A program made the translations under genes and the position numbers. From positions 150,691,599-150,755,598 of the forward strand of contig NC_079212.1 in assembly GCF_029633865.1 (NCBI RefSeq): DNA of 64,000 nucleotides, written 5' to 3'. This document shows positions 12,001-23,874 of the stretch, piece after piece (position 1 is the stretch's first letter; each line of letters begins with the position of its first letter). The notes below the pieces were generated by a model. The model did not search any database and was not told the origin of the DNA. It saw only the letters and a program-made list of their open reading frames with translations. This stretch comes from Lampris incognitus. Lineage: Eukaryota; Chordata; Actinopteri; Lampriformes; Lampridae.

Positions 12001-15000
12001 CCTTCCCTTTCACCTTCCCATCCACATTCTCATTCACGCTCCCATCCACCTTCCCATCCACCTTCCCTTTCACCTTCCCTTTCACCTTCCCCTTCACCTT
12101 CCCATCCACCTTCCCTTTCACCTTCCCATCCACCTTCCCATCCACCTTCCCTTTCACCTTCCCTTTCACCTTCCCATCCACCTTCCCTTTCACCTTCCCA
12201 TCCACGTTCCCATTCATGCTCCCATCCACCTTCACATCCACCTTCCCTTTCACCTTCCATCCACCTCCCCATTCACCTTCCCATCCATCTTCAAATTCAC
12301 CTTCCCATCCACCTTTCCTTTCACCTTCCCATCCACCTTCCCTTTCACCTTCCCATCCACCTTCCCTTTCACCTTCCCATCCACGTTCCCATTCACCTTC
12401 CCATCCACCTTTCCTTTCACCTTCCCATCCACCTTCCCTTTCACTTTCCCATCCACGTTCCCTTTCACCTCCCCATCCACCTTCCCATTCACCTCCCCAT
12501 CCACCTTCCCTTTCACCTTCCCATCCACCTTCCCTTTCACCTTCCCATTCAGCTTCCCATTCACCTTCCCTTTCACCTTCCCATTCACCTTCCCATCCAC
12601 ATTCCCATTCACACTCCCATCCACCTTCCCATCCACCTTCCCTTTCACCTTCCCATCCACATTCCCATTCACGCTCCCATCCACCTTCCCTTTCACCTTC
12701 CCATCCACATTCCCATTCACGCTCCCATCCACCTTCACATCCACCTTCCCTTTCACCTTCCCATCCACATTCTCATTCACGCTCACATCCACCTTCACAT
12801 CCACCTTCCCTTTCACCTTCACATTCACCTCCCCATCCACCTTCCCATCCACCTTCCCCTTCACCTTCCCTTTCACCTTCCCTTTCACCTTCCCATCCAC
12901 CTTCTCTTTCACCTTCCCTTTCACCTTCCCATCCACCTTCCCTTTCCCCTCCCCATCCACCTTCCCTTTCACCTTCCCATCCACATTCTCATTCACGCTC
13001 CCATCCACCTTCACATCTACCTTCTCTTTCACCTTCCCATTCACCTTCCCTTTCACCTTCCCATTCACCTTCACATCCACCTTCCCTTTCACCTTCCCAT
13101 CCACCTTCCCTTTCACCTTCCCATTCACCTTCCCATCCACCTTCCCTTTCACCTTCCCATCCACCTTCCCATTCACCTTCCCTTTCACCTTCCCCTTCAC
13201 CTTCCCATCCACCTTCCCTTTCACCGTCCCCTTCACCTTCCCATCCACCTTCCCTTTCACCTTCCCATCCACCTTCCCTTTCACCTTCCCATCCACCTTC
13301 CCATTCACCTTACCATCCACCTTCCCTTTCACCTTCCCATCCACCTTCCCTTTCACCTTCCCCTTCACCTTCCCATCCACCTTCCCTTTCACCTTCCCAT
13401 CCACCTTCCCATCCACCTTCCCTTTCACCTTCCCTTTCACCTTCCCATCCACCTTCCCTTTCACCTTCCCATCCACCTTCCCTTTCACCTTCCCATCCAC
13501 CTTCCCTTTCACCTTCCCATCCACCTTCCCTTTCACCTTCCCTTTCACCTTCCCCTTCACCTTCCCATCCACCTTCCCTTTCACCTTCCCATCCACCTTC
13601 CCATCCACCTTCCCTTTCACCTTCCCATCCACCTTCCCTTTCACCTTCCCATCCACGTTCCCATTCATGCTCCCATCCACTTTCCCTTTCACCTTCCCAT
13701 CCACCTCCCCATTCACCTTCCCATCCATCTTCAAATTCACCTTCCCATCCACCTTCCCTTTCACCTTCCCATCCACCTTCCCTTTCACCTTCCCATTCAC
13801 CTTCCCATCCACCTTCCCTTTCACCTTCCCATCCACCTTCCCATTCACATTCCCATCCACCTTCCCTTTCACCTTCCCATCCACCTTCCCTTTCACCTTC
13901 CCATCCACCTTCCCATTCACCTTCCCATCCACCTTCCCATTCACCTTCCCATCCACCTTCCCTTTCACCTTCCCATCCACCTTCCCATTCACCTTCCCAT
14001 CCACCTTCCCATTCACCTTCCCATCCACCTTTCCTTTCACCTTCCCATCCACCTTCCCTTTCACCTTCCCATCCACCTTCCCTTTCACCTTCCCATCCAC
14101 GTTCCCATTCACCTTCCCATCCACCTTTCCTTTCACCTTCCCATCCACCTTCCCTTTCACCTTCCCATCCACCTTCCCTTTCACCTTCCCATCCACCTTC
14201 CCATTCACCTTCCCATCCACCTTCCCTTTTACCTTCCCATCCACCTTCCCTTTCACCTTCCCATTCAGCTTCCCATCCACCTTCCCTTTCACCTTCCCAT
14301 TCACCTTCCCATCCACATTCCCATTCACACTCCCATCCACCTTCCCATCCACCTTCCCTTTCACCTTCCCATCCACATTCCCATTCACGCTCCCATCCAC
14401 CTTCCCTTTCACCTTCCCATCCACATTCCCATTCACGCTCCCATCCACCTTCACATCCACCTTCCCTTTCACCTTCCCATCCACATTCTCATTCACGCTC
14501 CCATCCACCTTCACATCCACCTTCCCTTTCACCTTCCCATCCACTTTCCCTTTCACCTTCCCATCCACATTCCCATTCACGCTCACATCCACCTTCACAT
14601 CCACCTTCCCTTTCACCTTCACATTCACCTTCCCATCCACCTTCCCATCCACCTTCCCCTTCACCTTCCCTTTCACCTTCCCTTTCACCTTCCCATCCAC
14701 CTTCTCTTTCACCTTCCCTTTCACCTTCCCATCCACCTTCCCTTTCACCTTCGCATCCCCATCCACCTTCACACCCACCTTCCCTTTCCCCTCCCCATCC
14801 ACCTTCCCTTTCACCTTCCCATCCACATTCTCATTCACGCTCCCATCCACCTTCCCATCCACCTTCCCTTTCACCTTCCCTTTCACCTTCCCCTTCACCT
14901 TCCCATCCACCTTCCCTTTCACCTTCCCATCCACCTTCCCATCCACCTTCCCTTTCACCTTCCCTTTCACCTTCCCATCCACCTTCCCTTTCACCTTCCC

Positions 15001-16336
15001 ATCCACGTTCCCATTCATGCTCCCATCCACCTTCACATCCACCTTCCCTTTCACCTTCCATCCACCTCCCCATTCACCTTCCCATCCATCTTCAAATTCA
15101 CCTTCCCATCCACCTTTCCTTTCACCTTCCCATCCACCTTCCCTTTCACCTTCCCATCCACCTTCCCTTTCACCTTCCCATCCACGTTCCCATTCACCTT
15201 CCCATCCACCTTTCCTTTCACCTTCCCATCCACCTTCCCTTTCACTTTCCCATCCACGTTCCCTTTCACCTCCCCATCCACCTTCCCATTCACCTCCCCA
15301 TCCACCTTCCCTTTCACCTTCCCATCCACCTTCCCTTTCACCTTCCCATTCAGCTTCCCATTCACCTTCCCTTTCACCTTCCCATTCACCTTCCCATCCA
15401 CATTCCCATTCACACTCCCATCCACCTTCCCATCCACCTTCCCTTTCACCTTCCCATCCACATTCCCATTCACGCTCCCATCCACCTTCCCTTTCACCTT
15501 CCCATCCACATTCCCATTCACGCTCCCATCCACCTTCACATCCACCTTCCCTTTCACCTTCCCATCCACATTCTCATTCACGCTCACATCCACCTTCACA
15601 TCCACCTTCCCTTTCACCTTCACATTCACCTCCCCATCCACCTTCCCATCCACCTTCCCCTTCACCTTCCCTTTCACCTTCCCTTTCACCTTCCCATCCA
15701 CCTTCTCTTTCACCTTCCCTTTCACCTTCCCATCCACCTTCCCTTTCCCCTCCCCATCCACCTTCCCTTTCACCTTCCCATCCACATTCTCATTCACGCT
15801 CCCATCCACCTTCACATCTACCTTCTCTTTCACCTTCCCATTCACCTTCCCTTTCACCTTCCCATTCACCTTCACATCCACCTTCCCTTTCACCTTCCCA
15901 TCCACCTTCCCTTTCACCTTCCCATTCACCTTCCCATCCACCTTCCCTTTCACCTTCCCATCCACCTTCCCATTCACCTTCCCTTTCACCTTCCCCTTCA
16001 CCTTCCCATCCACCTTCCCTTTCACCGTCCCCTTCACCTTCCCATCCACCTTCCCTTTCACCTTCCCATCCACCTTCCCTTTCACCTTCCCATCCACCTT
16101 CCCATTCACCTTACCATCCACCTTCCCTTTCACCTTCCCATCCACCTTCCCTTTCACCTTCCCCTTCACCTTCCCATCCACCTTCCCTTTCACCTTCCCA
16201 TCCACCTTCCCATCCACCTTCCCTTTCACCTTCCCTTTCACCTTCCCATCCACCTTCCCTTTCACCTTCCCATCCACCTTCCCTTTCACCTTCCCATTCA
16301 CCTTCCCATTCACCTTCCCATCCACCTTCCCATCCA
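6093..16336 (+). repeat. 10.2-kb satellite of 12-bp units, G-depleted on the plus strand
   Basis: The array is built from a few 12-bp variants: CCCATCCACCTT, CCCTTTCACCTT, CCCATTCACCTT, CCCATCCACATT and CCCATTCACGCT. G occurs on the plus strand almost only in variant units such as CACGCT, CACGTT, CAGCTT and TTCGCA. Period 12 keeps several frames open on both strands for thousands of codons, giving Ser/Pro/His-rich or Lys/Val/Asp/Gly-rich translations. I regard these as artefacts: there is no flanking gene structure, no non-repeat domain and no preferred frame. Rare phase breaks occur at 9281, 12258, 14755 and 15058. A rare variant containing TCTTCAAATTC recurs at 7401, 9201, 10213, 12288, 13728 and 15089, showing block duplications. 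Confidence 0.97.
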
Positions 16337-16341
16337 GCCGT

Positions 16342-16504
16342 GTACGTATGTGTTTTATTTATCTGTTGTCTTGTTTCACCCCGTTTATTGGAAAGCCACC
16401 TGGAGTGTTAGAAAAGTGCTATATGTTTGATGTATTGTTATTATTATTGTTATTATTAATATTATTGTTATAATTATTGTTATTATTATTATTTCTTTCG
16501 TGTT
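16342..16504 (+). mobile_element. LINE-type 3' tail plus TTA/TTG microsatellite
   Basis: The segment AGAAAAGTGCTATATG followed by (TTATTATTG)n resembles the common 3' end of fish LINEs that finish in a simple repeat. The microsatellite at 16430-16500 is shared with the LINE end that approaches from the other strand. The family is not determined. Confidence 0.4.
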
Positions 16505-16735
16505 TCCTGTTTTACATCCTGTAGAGCTGGGTCCAAACTATGGACCTGAGGCACTGTAGGGCAGATGTCACTTGATTGACAGTACTCGTGGTAATATGTG
16601 GGCTGTTCTGAGTAGGGCGATCTTCTGGACTGCACAGATGCTGATGTTACCTGGGATACGGTTGGTGAACTTTTCCATTCCCTTCTTCATGAGTCCTACA
16701 GCTCCGACGACCACTGGTGCATCTGCTCAGATTGT
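16505..16735 (-). pseudogene. C-terminus of a Dong/R4 or Rex6-like LINE ORF
   Basis: Read right to left, the sequence encodes APVVVGAVGLMKKGMEKF, NRIPGNIS, VQKIALLRTAHILPRVLS, then a TGA at 16570-16568. The pattern (PVVxGAxG, IPG, QKxALLxTAHILRxVLS) is what I recall from the C-terminus of site-specific LINEs with a restriction-like endonuclease. Its 3' end runs into a TAA-rich repeat on the same strand, as expected for Dong-type insertions into (TAA)n. Only the end of the element is present. The clade call is tentative. Confidence 0.5.
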
Positions 16736-18135
16736 ATTTTATTTTTCCGTATGTGAAAGTGGTACTGCAGCCTACACCGTAACAGATTCTACAGAACCCT
16801 TTGGAGGCCTGGTACAGAACTTCGCACTTACCCCAGGTGCAAAAAACGACACATGTCAACCAGTTGGTGGCGCTATTTTGAAGGTCAACGCGTTTTGGCA
16901 TGTAACTCCCAAAACGTACATCGGACATTCAAAAACGTTACATGCCCAGACTCACCGAGCAGAGCTGAGTCATGTGGTATAGGCCACGCCCATTTCTGCT
17001 TGTTATTTATTTCGCAAATTTGCGAAAATACCCAAAACTACTTTTTCAAACTCCTCCTAGGCCGTGCGTTGAATTTACACGAAACTTGGCACACATCATC
17101 TGCAGTCTCTCAAGGCAAAACGCGATCGAAAGAATTTTGATCCGTTGCTCGGTTTTGATTTGACAGATCAATGAACCTTGACTGAAAACGGTGATTTTCC
17201 ATGACGGTGCCATAACTCATCAATGCATTGACATATCAACTTGAAATTTTAGACGTATGTCACGTATTGTCAAAAGATCCTAACCCATGAAGTGCGTTTC
17301 ATTTGTCCAGTAGGGGGCGCTATAAACCGGAGAAGTTTATATCCCATAATTGGCACCATGGATTTGGATGAAATTTGGGGTGCACAATCTAGGATCATAC
17401 TGGAGTTGATCCATGCGATTTCGTCATGATTGGAAAAAGTGGGCGTGGCTTATGACAAAAATGTAAATTTCACCAGCTGCAGGTGGTGGGAGCAGATCCG
17501 GTAAGGGAGGCCAACACTCTGCTGCTCTGCAACATAGGGTCCGTTCAGAAGTCCGTCACTCTGTAGTTCTCAAAATAGGAAAAATCATAACACAGCAACA
17601 TTTCTGCACAGATTCCTTCAATTGCTACCAAATGGCCGCAGACATTCTGGAGGATGACCAGATCTAGGGGGTCAAAGGTCGTTCTGATCGGTCAAACAAC
17701 GCAGCCACGGCAATGTACAATATATGCCTGTACACTGTACAATATACCTAATATTTTGTATTTTCAAAAGTGTTTGATCAAACTATTCCAATACATTGGA
17801 CAGGACACGTGACACCACCAGAATGAGGGGTGACGTGTTGTCACCAACGGGTCTTGTGTCATAAGCGTTTAAGGACGAATCGCAGTTTGCTGATGCGAGC
17901 TTCACGCATGCCCTGCGAGATGCTGAGCTCGGCTGCAGCATCTCGCAGTGCTTCATCATATACTCCACCCCCCACACCCCCACCCCCCACTGCCACAGCT
18001 TTCATTAAAACACAAGCAAGTCCCCTGGAGCGCAGGACGAGGCTGCGCTTCCCCCACTTTACTGGGTAGCTCACTGCAAGGCTGCCCAGAGAACCCCTGA
18101 AGGCAGAGCCAGACAACCTCTTCCTTCCTCGGCCT
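16736..18135. other. Intergenic, unassigned dispersed repeat sequence
   Basis: Phrases such as GGTGGCGCTATTTTGAAGG, CACGAAACTTGGCACACATC and GGGGGCGCTATAA look like the non-coding interior of a multicopy fish element. I cannot name the family or find its termini. I see no supported gene. The part from about 17700 is lower in recognisable repeat signals. Confidence 0.35.
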
Positions 18136-18253
18136 GCCGCCCGCCGCCCGCCGCCCGCCGCCCGCCGCCCGCCGCCCGCCGCCCGCCGCCCGCCGCCCGC
18201 CGCCCGCCGCCCGCCGCCCGCCGCCCGCCGCCCGCCGCCCGCCGCCCGCCGCC
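18136..18253 (+). repeat. GC-only 7-bp array (GCCGCCC)n, about 17 copies
   Basis: Perfect head-to-tail copies of GCCGCCC run for 118 bp. The minus strand is (GGGCGGC)n, with a run of three G per unit, so it could form G-quadruplexes. The array ends 64 bp before the 5' LTR of the Ty3/Gypsy element. Confidence 0.97.
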
Positions 18254-18316
18254 TGCCTCGTCCACGGCAGGCGGTACTGGAAGTGGACTTCTGCTAAAAA
18301 CGACACTACACCCTCA

Positions 18317-18560
18317 TGTGGTGGACACGTATTGGGGACAGAATTCAACCCAGGAACTAAGGGTTAAGTCATGGTTGCCCTGGCAGGTTAACGCAGGGTT
18401 AAGTTATGGTTGTCCAGCCAGTTTTCGGGTTATTCTTGCCACCTCCGCTCAGTCGAGCTGTGGGGTTTTGTTTGTCTCTCTGATTTACCGTGGATTAAAG
18501 AAAGTTGCCTACACGGCTACAGTGTGAACCTACGGTCTTCTCCGTTCCTTCGGCTCTACA
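18317..18560 (+). repeat. 5' LTR of the Ty3/Gypsy element
   Basis: It begins TGTGGTGGACACG and ends CGGCTCTACA, so it has TG...CA termini. It matches 22491-22733 with a few substitutions and small length differences near the GTGGGG/TGGGGT tract. Confidence 0.95.
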
Positions 18561-18612
18561 CTGTTGACCCCGATGTCGGTTTTCGGATAAGTTTTCTGAA
18601 ACCACACACATT

Positions 18613-19305
18613 ATGGCTACGAACGCCGTTGCAATTAAACTGCCGGAGTTTTGGGAGTCTTCCGCGGCTACATGGTTCACACAGGCTGAGGCACAGTTCG
18701 CGCTCAGAGACATAACAGCAGACGAGACCAGGTGCTACTACGTAGTGGCAGCGCTGGGGGGCGCTACGGCTTCCAGGATAAGCGGTTTCATAACCAACCC
18801 ACCGGCCGATGGTAAATACGCCGCACTTAAACATCTCCTCCTTGAAACTTTTGAACTGTCTGCAACGGAGAGAGCACGTCGCCTCTTCGCAATTCAGGGC
18901 TTGGGAGATGGCAAACCATCGGAGCTAATGAGCAGGATGTTAAACCTACTGGGTCAAGAAAAGCCATGTTTCCTGTTTATGGAGCTGTTTCTGCGCAACA
19001 TGCCGCCCCACGTCCAGACTGCGCTCGCTAACTCCACCATCACTGATCCCCGTGAGCGGGCAAAGGAGGCTGACCGATTCTTCGTCGCTACACAACGTTC
19101 CTCCCATGCCGGGGTGCTGGCTCCTACCTTCACTGGCCCCCCGCCGACATCGCGGGCGTGGCCCGACGGTGGCGCCACAGCATCAGACCGCTACAAGCCC
19201 TCTGGACTCTGTATGTACCACGCTCGATGTGGTGCGAAAGCTAAACGGTGCCGTTCCCCCTGCAACTACAGGCCGACGGGAAACGAGAGGGCCAACACTC
19301 AGTAG
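18613..19305 (+). CDS. Gag polyprotein of Ty3/Gypsy element
   Basis: This 230-aa open frame starts at an ATG 52 bp after the LTR with a good context (ATTATGG). The N-terminal half (PEFW...WFTQAEAQF...YYVVAALGG) is the capsid-type Gag fold typical of animal Gypsy elements, which forms the virus-like particle that packages element RNA. The C-terminus has a Cys/His pattern, [18 protein letters not shown] (C-x3-H ... C-x3-C), instead of a standard CCHC knuckle; I recall similar patterns in related animal Gypsy Gags. It ends at TAG 19305 and overlaps pol by 58 bp, with pol in the -1 frame. A CCCCC run at 19256-19260 is a possible slip site. The frame is intact. Confidence 0.9.
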   Translation: MATNAVAIKLPEFWESSAATWFTQAEAQFALRDITADETRCYYVVAALGGATASRISGFITNPPADGKYAALKHLLLETFELSATERARRLFAIQGLGDGKPSELMSRMLNLLGQEKPCFLFMELFLRNMPPHVQTALANSTITDPRERAKEADRFFVATQRSSHAGVLAPTFTGPPPTSRAWPDGGATASDRYKPSGLCMYHARCGAKAKRCRSPCNYRPTGNERANTQ

Positions 19306-22300
19306 TGGCCATGAGTGTTGGCGACACGAGCAGGCTACTCTTCATCCTCGACACCATCTCCGGTCGGCGATTTCTTTGTGACACGGGCGCACAGAGAAGC
19401 GTGCTCCCTGCTACTGACGTCGACATCATGGGCGGGGAGCGGGGCCCCCAGTTGGCGACGGCTGACGGCAGCCCTATCCACACCTACGGCGTGCGGTCTG
19501 TAGAACTGTGTTTTGGTGGACAACGTTTCACGTGGGAGTTCGTCATGGCCAATGTAACGCTTCCCCTCCTCGGAGCTGATTTTTTGTGCGCTTACGGTTT
19601 ACTAGTGGACATTCAGAACAGCCGTCTGGTCGATGCCTTAACCTTCTCCTCCTTCGCATGTACGCGGAGGGAAGCGGCCTATGCAGGTCTAGCCAACTCT
19701 CTCTCAGAGGCAGACAAGTTCACCCGCCTCCTCGCTGAGTTCCCTGACCTCACCCAGCCTACCTTCTCTGCACCCACCGCTAAGCATGGGGTGGAGCATC
19801 ACATTGCTACGAAGGGGCCCCCGGTCTACGCCAGAGCCAGGCGTCTCGACCCCGCCAAACTCGCCATTGCCAAGTCTGAGTTCGAGCACCTGGAACGCAT
19901 GGGGATCATCCGCCGCTCTGACAGCCCGTGGGCGTCCCCACTCCACATCGTCGCTAAGCCTGATGGAGGTTGGCGCCCATGCGGGGACTACCGCCGACTA
20001 AATGACGCCACCACGCCTGACCGCTATCCTGTCCCGCATATCCAGGACTTTTCTGCAAACCTGTCTGGCAAATGCGTCTTCTCAAAAGTCGACCTGGTCC
20101 GTGGTTATCATCAAGTTCCCGTGCACCCCTCAGACATCCCCAAGACAGCGGTGACAACCCCATTCGGCCTATTTGAATTCCTACGAATGCCATTTGGACT
20201 CAAAAACGCGGCCCAGTCCTTTCAGCGGCTGATGGATTCAGTGCTCCGTGGCCTTCCTTTCATCTTCGTCTATTTGGACGACATACTCATCGCCAGCGCC
20301 TCCAAGGAAGAACACCTGTCCCATCTTCACGCCCTCTTCACACGCCTCAGCCAGCATGGGCTGATTGTCAACCCGGCGAAGTGCCGGTTCGGGCTGACAG
20401 CCATGGATTTCCTCGGGCACCGCATCACTGGGGACGGGGCAGTCCCCCTGCCCTCAAAGGTGGAAGCGGTGGCGGCCTTTCCGCGCCCCCAAACAGCTCG
20501 TGCGCTCAGGGAGTTCATCGGGATGGTGACATTCTACCACCGCTTCATTCCCCGAGCCGCCTTTAACATCCGGCCACTGTACGAGGCGCTGAAAGGCATG
20601 TCCCCCAACCAGGCGGTCGACTGGACAGCAGAGCGGGACCGTGCGTTCACCGAGACTAAAGCTGCGCTCTCCCAGGCTACCCTGCTAGCGCATCCTTCAC
20701 CTACAGCGCCTATTTCCATAACCACGGATGCATCGGACTATGCTGTTGGTGCGGTTCACGAACAGTGGGTGGGGGGGGCTTGGCAGCCTTTGGCCTTTTT
20801 CAGTCGCCAGCTTACACCCCGAGAGCGCAAGTATAGTACTTTTGACAGGGAACTCCTCGGTCTCTGGCTCGCCGTCCGGCATTTCCGTTTCCTGCTAGAG
20901 GGCCGCGAGTTTACTGCGTACGTGGACCACAAGCCCCTCACGTTTGCCATGTCCAAGACGGCCGAGCCATGGTCCGCTCGCCAGCAGCGACAACTCTCCT
21001 ACATTTCGGAATTCACTACCGACATCCAGCACGTCGCTGGTAAGTCTAACCAGGTAGCTGACTGCCTGTCTAGGGCAGTGATTGGAGCGGTCCACCTAGG
21101 CCTTGACTATGCACAGATGGCTGCTGACCAGGCCACGGACCCGAGCATCCTCCGTCTCCGGGCCTCCGACACGGGGCTCCGCCTGCAGGACGTTCCTTTC
21201 AGCGACACAGGTGTCACCCTCCTGTGTGACGTCTCCACAGGACAGCCCAGGCCCATCGTCCCGCACAGCTGGAGACGCCCCGTATTTGAAGCTGTGCACG
21301 GCCTCTCTCATCCAGGCGGTAAGCCATCCGTGCGCCTGACCTCTGCTAAGTTTGTGTGGGAGGGACTTAAGAGAGACGTGAAAGCGTGGGCCGACTCGTG
21401 TGTTGCCTGTCAGCGGGCTAAGATACACCGCCACATTAAGGCGCCCCTGGAACGCTTCGCAGTGCCGGAGAGACGATTTGACCATGTCCACGTCGACCTG
21501 GTTGGTCCCCTACCCCCCTCCCATGGGTTCACCTACCTCTTCACTGTGGTGGACAGGACTACGCGCTGGCCTGAAGCTGTTCCCCTGGCATCCACGACGT
21601 CTGCTGATGTGGCCCGGGCTTTTATTGGGTCGTGGGTCTCACGTTTCGGTACGCCTTCCGACCTTTCATCTGACCGTGGGCCACAGTTTACCTCAGAGCT
21701 ATGGAATGCTGTGGGTGAGGCTCTGGGCGTCAAGCTTCATCGCACTACCGCCTACCACCCTCAGGCGAACGGCCTATGTGAGCGCTTCCACCGGTCCATG
21801 AAGGCTGCGCTTCGGGCTACTCTCAAGGACTGCAACTGGGTTGACAAGCTCCCATGGGTCATGCTGGGCCTGCGGACCGCCCCGAAGGAAGACCTACAAG
21901 CCTCCTCTGCGGAGCTGGTGTACGGCACGCCGCTGCGAGTCCCAGGCGATTTCATGCCCAATGCAACGCGTCCCTGGTCAGCTGTGGACCAACGAGCCTC
22001 CTTGCTGGACGGGGTCAGAGCTTTCACACCCGTCCCTACCGCCCAACACGGCGCTCCGGTGTCCCAGGTGCCCCCAGGTCTGCAGTCAGCGGACTACGTG
22101 TTCATCCGTCACGACGCACACCGCCCCCCTCTGCAACCCCCTTATGACGGCCCCTTCCGCGTCCTGGAACGGGGAACTAAGCACCTGGTGGTGGATTTTG
22201 GGGGCACGGCCGAGCATGTTTCAGTGGACCGAGTTAAACCCGCACACCTGGACTTGACGCAGCCGTTGGAGTTAGCCCAACCTCCTCGTCGCGGTCGTCC

Positions 22301-22469
22301 CCCGGCTCCGCCTCCTCCCCCCGTGGAGGCCCGAGCTGCCTCGTCTGCTCCTCAGGCCGACCTCCACAGGCCCGCGTCAATGCCTCCCAGAGACACTCCG
22401 GCCCCTGTTATCCGGAGCCGCCGCGGACGGCCTGTCGTCCACCCGCGCCTGCCTGACTTCGATTACTAG
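19248..22469 (+). CDS. Pol polyprotein (PR-RT-RNaseH-IN) of Ty3/Gypsy element
   Basis: One uninterrupted 1,073-codon frame encodes every enzyme needed for retrotransposition. The protease has CDTGAQ (aspartate near residue 45). The reverse transcriptase has [12 protein letters not shown] and the catalytic [10 protein letters not shown] near residue 342. RNase H begins at [11 protein letters not shown] (about 490). The integrase has an HHCC zinc region (HGLSHPGG near 683 to CVACQ near 718), then the DDE triad in [10 protein letters not shown] (about 750), [11 protein letters not shown] (about 808) and NGLCERFHR (about 845). A Pro/Arg-rich tail follows. The first ATG lies inside gag, and translation most likely enters by -1 frameshifting, so the mapped ATG need not be used. 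I see no stop or frameshift, so the copy may be autonomous. Confidence 0.93.
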   Translation: MPFPLQLQADGKREGQHSVVAMSVGDTSRLLFILDTISGRRFLCDTGAQRSVLPATDVDIMGGERGPQLATADGSPIHTYGVRSVELCFGGQRFTWEFVMANVTLPLLGADFLCAYGLLVDIQNSRLVDALTFSSFACTRREAAYAGLANSLSEADKFTRLLAEFPDLTQPTFSAPTAKHGVEHHIATKGPPVYARARRLDPAKLAIAKSEFEHLERMGIIRRSDSPWASPLHIVAKPDGGWRPCGDYRRLNDATTPDRYPVPHIQDFSANLSGKCVFSKVDLVRGYHQVPVHPSDIPKTAVTTPFGLFEFLRMPFGLKNAAQSFQRLMDSVLRGLPFIFVYLDDILIASASKEEHLSHLHALFTRLSQHGLIVNPAKCRFGLTAMDFLGHRITGDGAVPLPSKVEAVAAFPRPQTARALREFIGMVTFYHRFIPRAAFNIRPLYEALKGMSPNQAVDWTAERDRAFTETKAALSQATLLAHPSPTAPISITTDASDYAVGAVHEQWVGGAWQPLAFFSRQLTPRERKYSTFDRELLGLWLAVRHFRFLLEGREFTAYVDHKPLTFAMSKTAEPWSARQQRQLSYISEFTTDIQHVAGKSNQVADCLSRAVIGAVHLGLDYAQMAADQATDPSILRLRASDTGLRLQDVPFSDTGVTLLCDVSTGQPRPIVPHSWRRPVFEAVHGLSHPGGKPSVRLTSAKFVWEGLKRDVKAWADSCVACQRAKIHRHIKAPLERFAVPERRFDHVHVDLVGPLPPSHGFTYLFTVVDRTTRWPEAVPLASTTSADVARAFIGSWVSRFGTPSDLSSDRGPQFTSELWNAVGEALGVKLHRTTAYHPQANGLCERFHRSMKAALRATLKDCNWVDKLPWVMLGLRTAPKEDLQASSAELVYGTPLRVPGDFMPNATRPWSAVDQRASLLDGVRAFTPVPTAQHGAPVSQVPPGLQSADYVFIRHDAHRPPLQPPYDGPFRVLERGTKHLVVDFGGTAEHVSVDRVKPAHLDLTQPLELAQPPRRGRPPAPPPPPVEARAASSAPQADLHRPASMPPRDTPAPVIRSRRGRPVVHPRLPDFDY

Positions 22470-22490
22470 GGCGAATTCTGGGGGGGCTCA

Positions 22491-22733
22491 TGTGGTGGAC
22501 ACGTATTGGGGACAGAATTCAACCCAGGAACTAAGGGTTAAGTCATGGTTGCCCTGGCAGGTTAACGCAGGGTTAAGTTATGGTTGTCCAGCCAGTTTTC
22601 TGGTTATTCTTGCCACCTCCGCTCAGTCGAGCTGGGGTTTTTGTTTGTCTCGCTGATTTACCGTGGATTAAAGAAAGTTGCCTACACGGCTAAAGTGTGA
22701 ACCTACGGTCTTCTCCGTTACTTCGGCTCTACA
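22491..22733 (+). repeat. 3' LTR of the Ty3/Gypsy element
   Basis: It begins TGTGGTGGACACG directly after a G-rich tract and ends CTCTACA. It differs from the 5' LTR at roughly seven positions, for example TTTTCTGG against TTTTCGGG and GCTAAAGTG against GCTACAGTG. Confidence 0.95.
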
Positions 22734-23142
22734 CTCTAACACTTTTACTGCTCAGCACTTAGCTCTCAACATTGCTGACAAGTACAGGTGCTACAGCCTA
22801 ATACTGCTCAGCTTCCCCACCTCGTCCCTACGTGTCATTATGTTCTCTTGGACAAATATGTTGTTTTCTCCCAGCCCCACCCCACACCATGTTAAGAACC
22901 TGCTCCGGGTTCATCAATAATCCTTTCTTCACTTCATACATGATCAATAGTTGTGCGCTGTGTTCACAAGCATACTCATACACCATCTTGACGGACAGCT
23001 TTACGACCACCGTCCCTCTTCAGGACTGAGACCTGCATCCACTAATAAGCACGCAGTCCACTAGCGAGGCTCCTACACACAGCCGGACCCGACTTACATA
23101 CATGGGGGCTCGGACCCCGTTAATGCCTGCTGGCAGGTCTAC
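22734..23142. other. Unassigned spacer
   Basis: No gene, repeat or element terminus is recognised between the 3' LTR and the microsatellite. Confidence 0.3.
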
Positions 23143-23874
23143 TTGTCATTATTATCATTATTATCATTACTATTATTATTATTCTTGTTGTTGTTATCAT
23201 TACTATTATCATTACTATTATCATTATTATCATTACTATTATCATTATTATCATTACTATTATCATTATTATTATTATCATTACTATTATCATTATTATC
23301 ATGACTATTATCATTATTATCATTACTATTATCATTATTATCATTACTATTATCATTATTCTTGTTGTTGTTATCATTAATATTATCATTACTATTATCA
23401 TTATTATCATTACTATTATCATTATTATCATTACTATTATCATTATTATTATTATCATTACTATTATCATTATTATCATGACTATTATCATTATTATCAT
23501 TACTATTATCATTATTATCATTACTATTATCATTATTCTTGTTGTTGTTATCATTAATATTATCATTATCATTACTATTATCATTATTATCATTACTATT
23601 ATCATTATTATCATTATTATCATTACTATTATCATTATTCTTGTTGTTATCATTACTATTATCATTACTATTATCATTATTATCATTACTATTATCATTA
23701 CTATTATCATTATTGTTGTTGTTGTTGTTGTTATTATTATTATTGATATTATTATTATTATTATTGTTAATATTATAATTGTTGTTATTATTGTTATCAT
23801 TGTTGTTGTTGTTGTTGTTAATATTATAATTGTTGTTGTTGTTATTATTATTGTTATTATTATTATGATTATTA
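23143..23874 (+). repeat. Compound TTA/TCA microsatellite with a 178-bp higher-order unit
   Basis: The tract is (CATTATTAT, CATTACTAT)n punctuated by TTCTTGTTGTTG blocks at about 23183, 23360, 23538 and 23640. The first three blocks are 177-178 bp apart with matching order between them, so a compound unit was duplicated. The right end changes to (GTT)n and (ATT)n. Confidence 0.95.

Larger units (their letters stand above)
18317..22733 (+). mobile_element. Ty3/Gypsy LTR retrotransposon, near-intact
   Basis: The element is 4.4 kb, with two LTRs of 244 and 243 bp, an open gag and an open pol in the order PR-RT-RNaseH-IN, which is the Ty3/Gypsy order. A candidate primer-binding region (GTTGACCCCGATG) follows the 5' LTR. 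A G-rich polypurine tract (GGGGGGG) sits just before the 3' LTR. The LTRs differ at only a handful of positions, so insertion is fairly recent. I could not find a clear 5-bp target duplication: the flanks are CCTCA and CTCTA. Confidence 0.95.

Noticed and set aside
6006..16473. Open frames of more than 3,000 codons on the plus strand and up to 1,215 on the minus strand
   Set aside because: The 12-bp period explains them. Frames on both strands are equally open and phase breaks are not compensated, so there is no sign of selection for coding.
18317..22738. A 5-bp target-site duplication around the Gypsy element
   Set aside because: The flanks CCTCA and CTCTA do not match. The shared CTCA before both LTRs could be part of the element.
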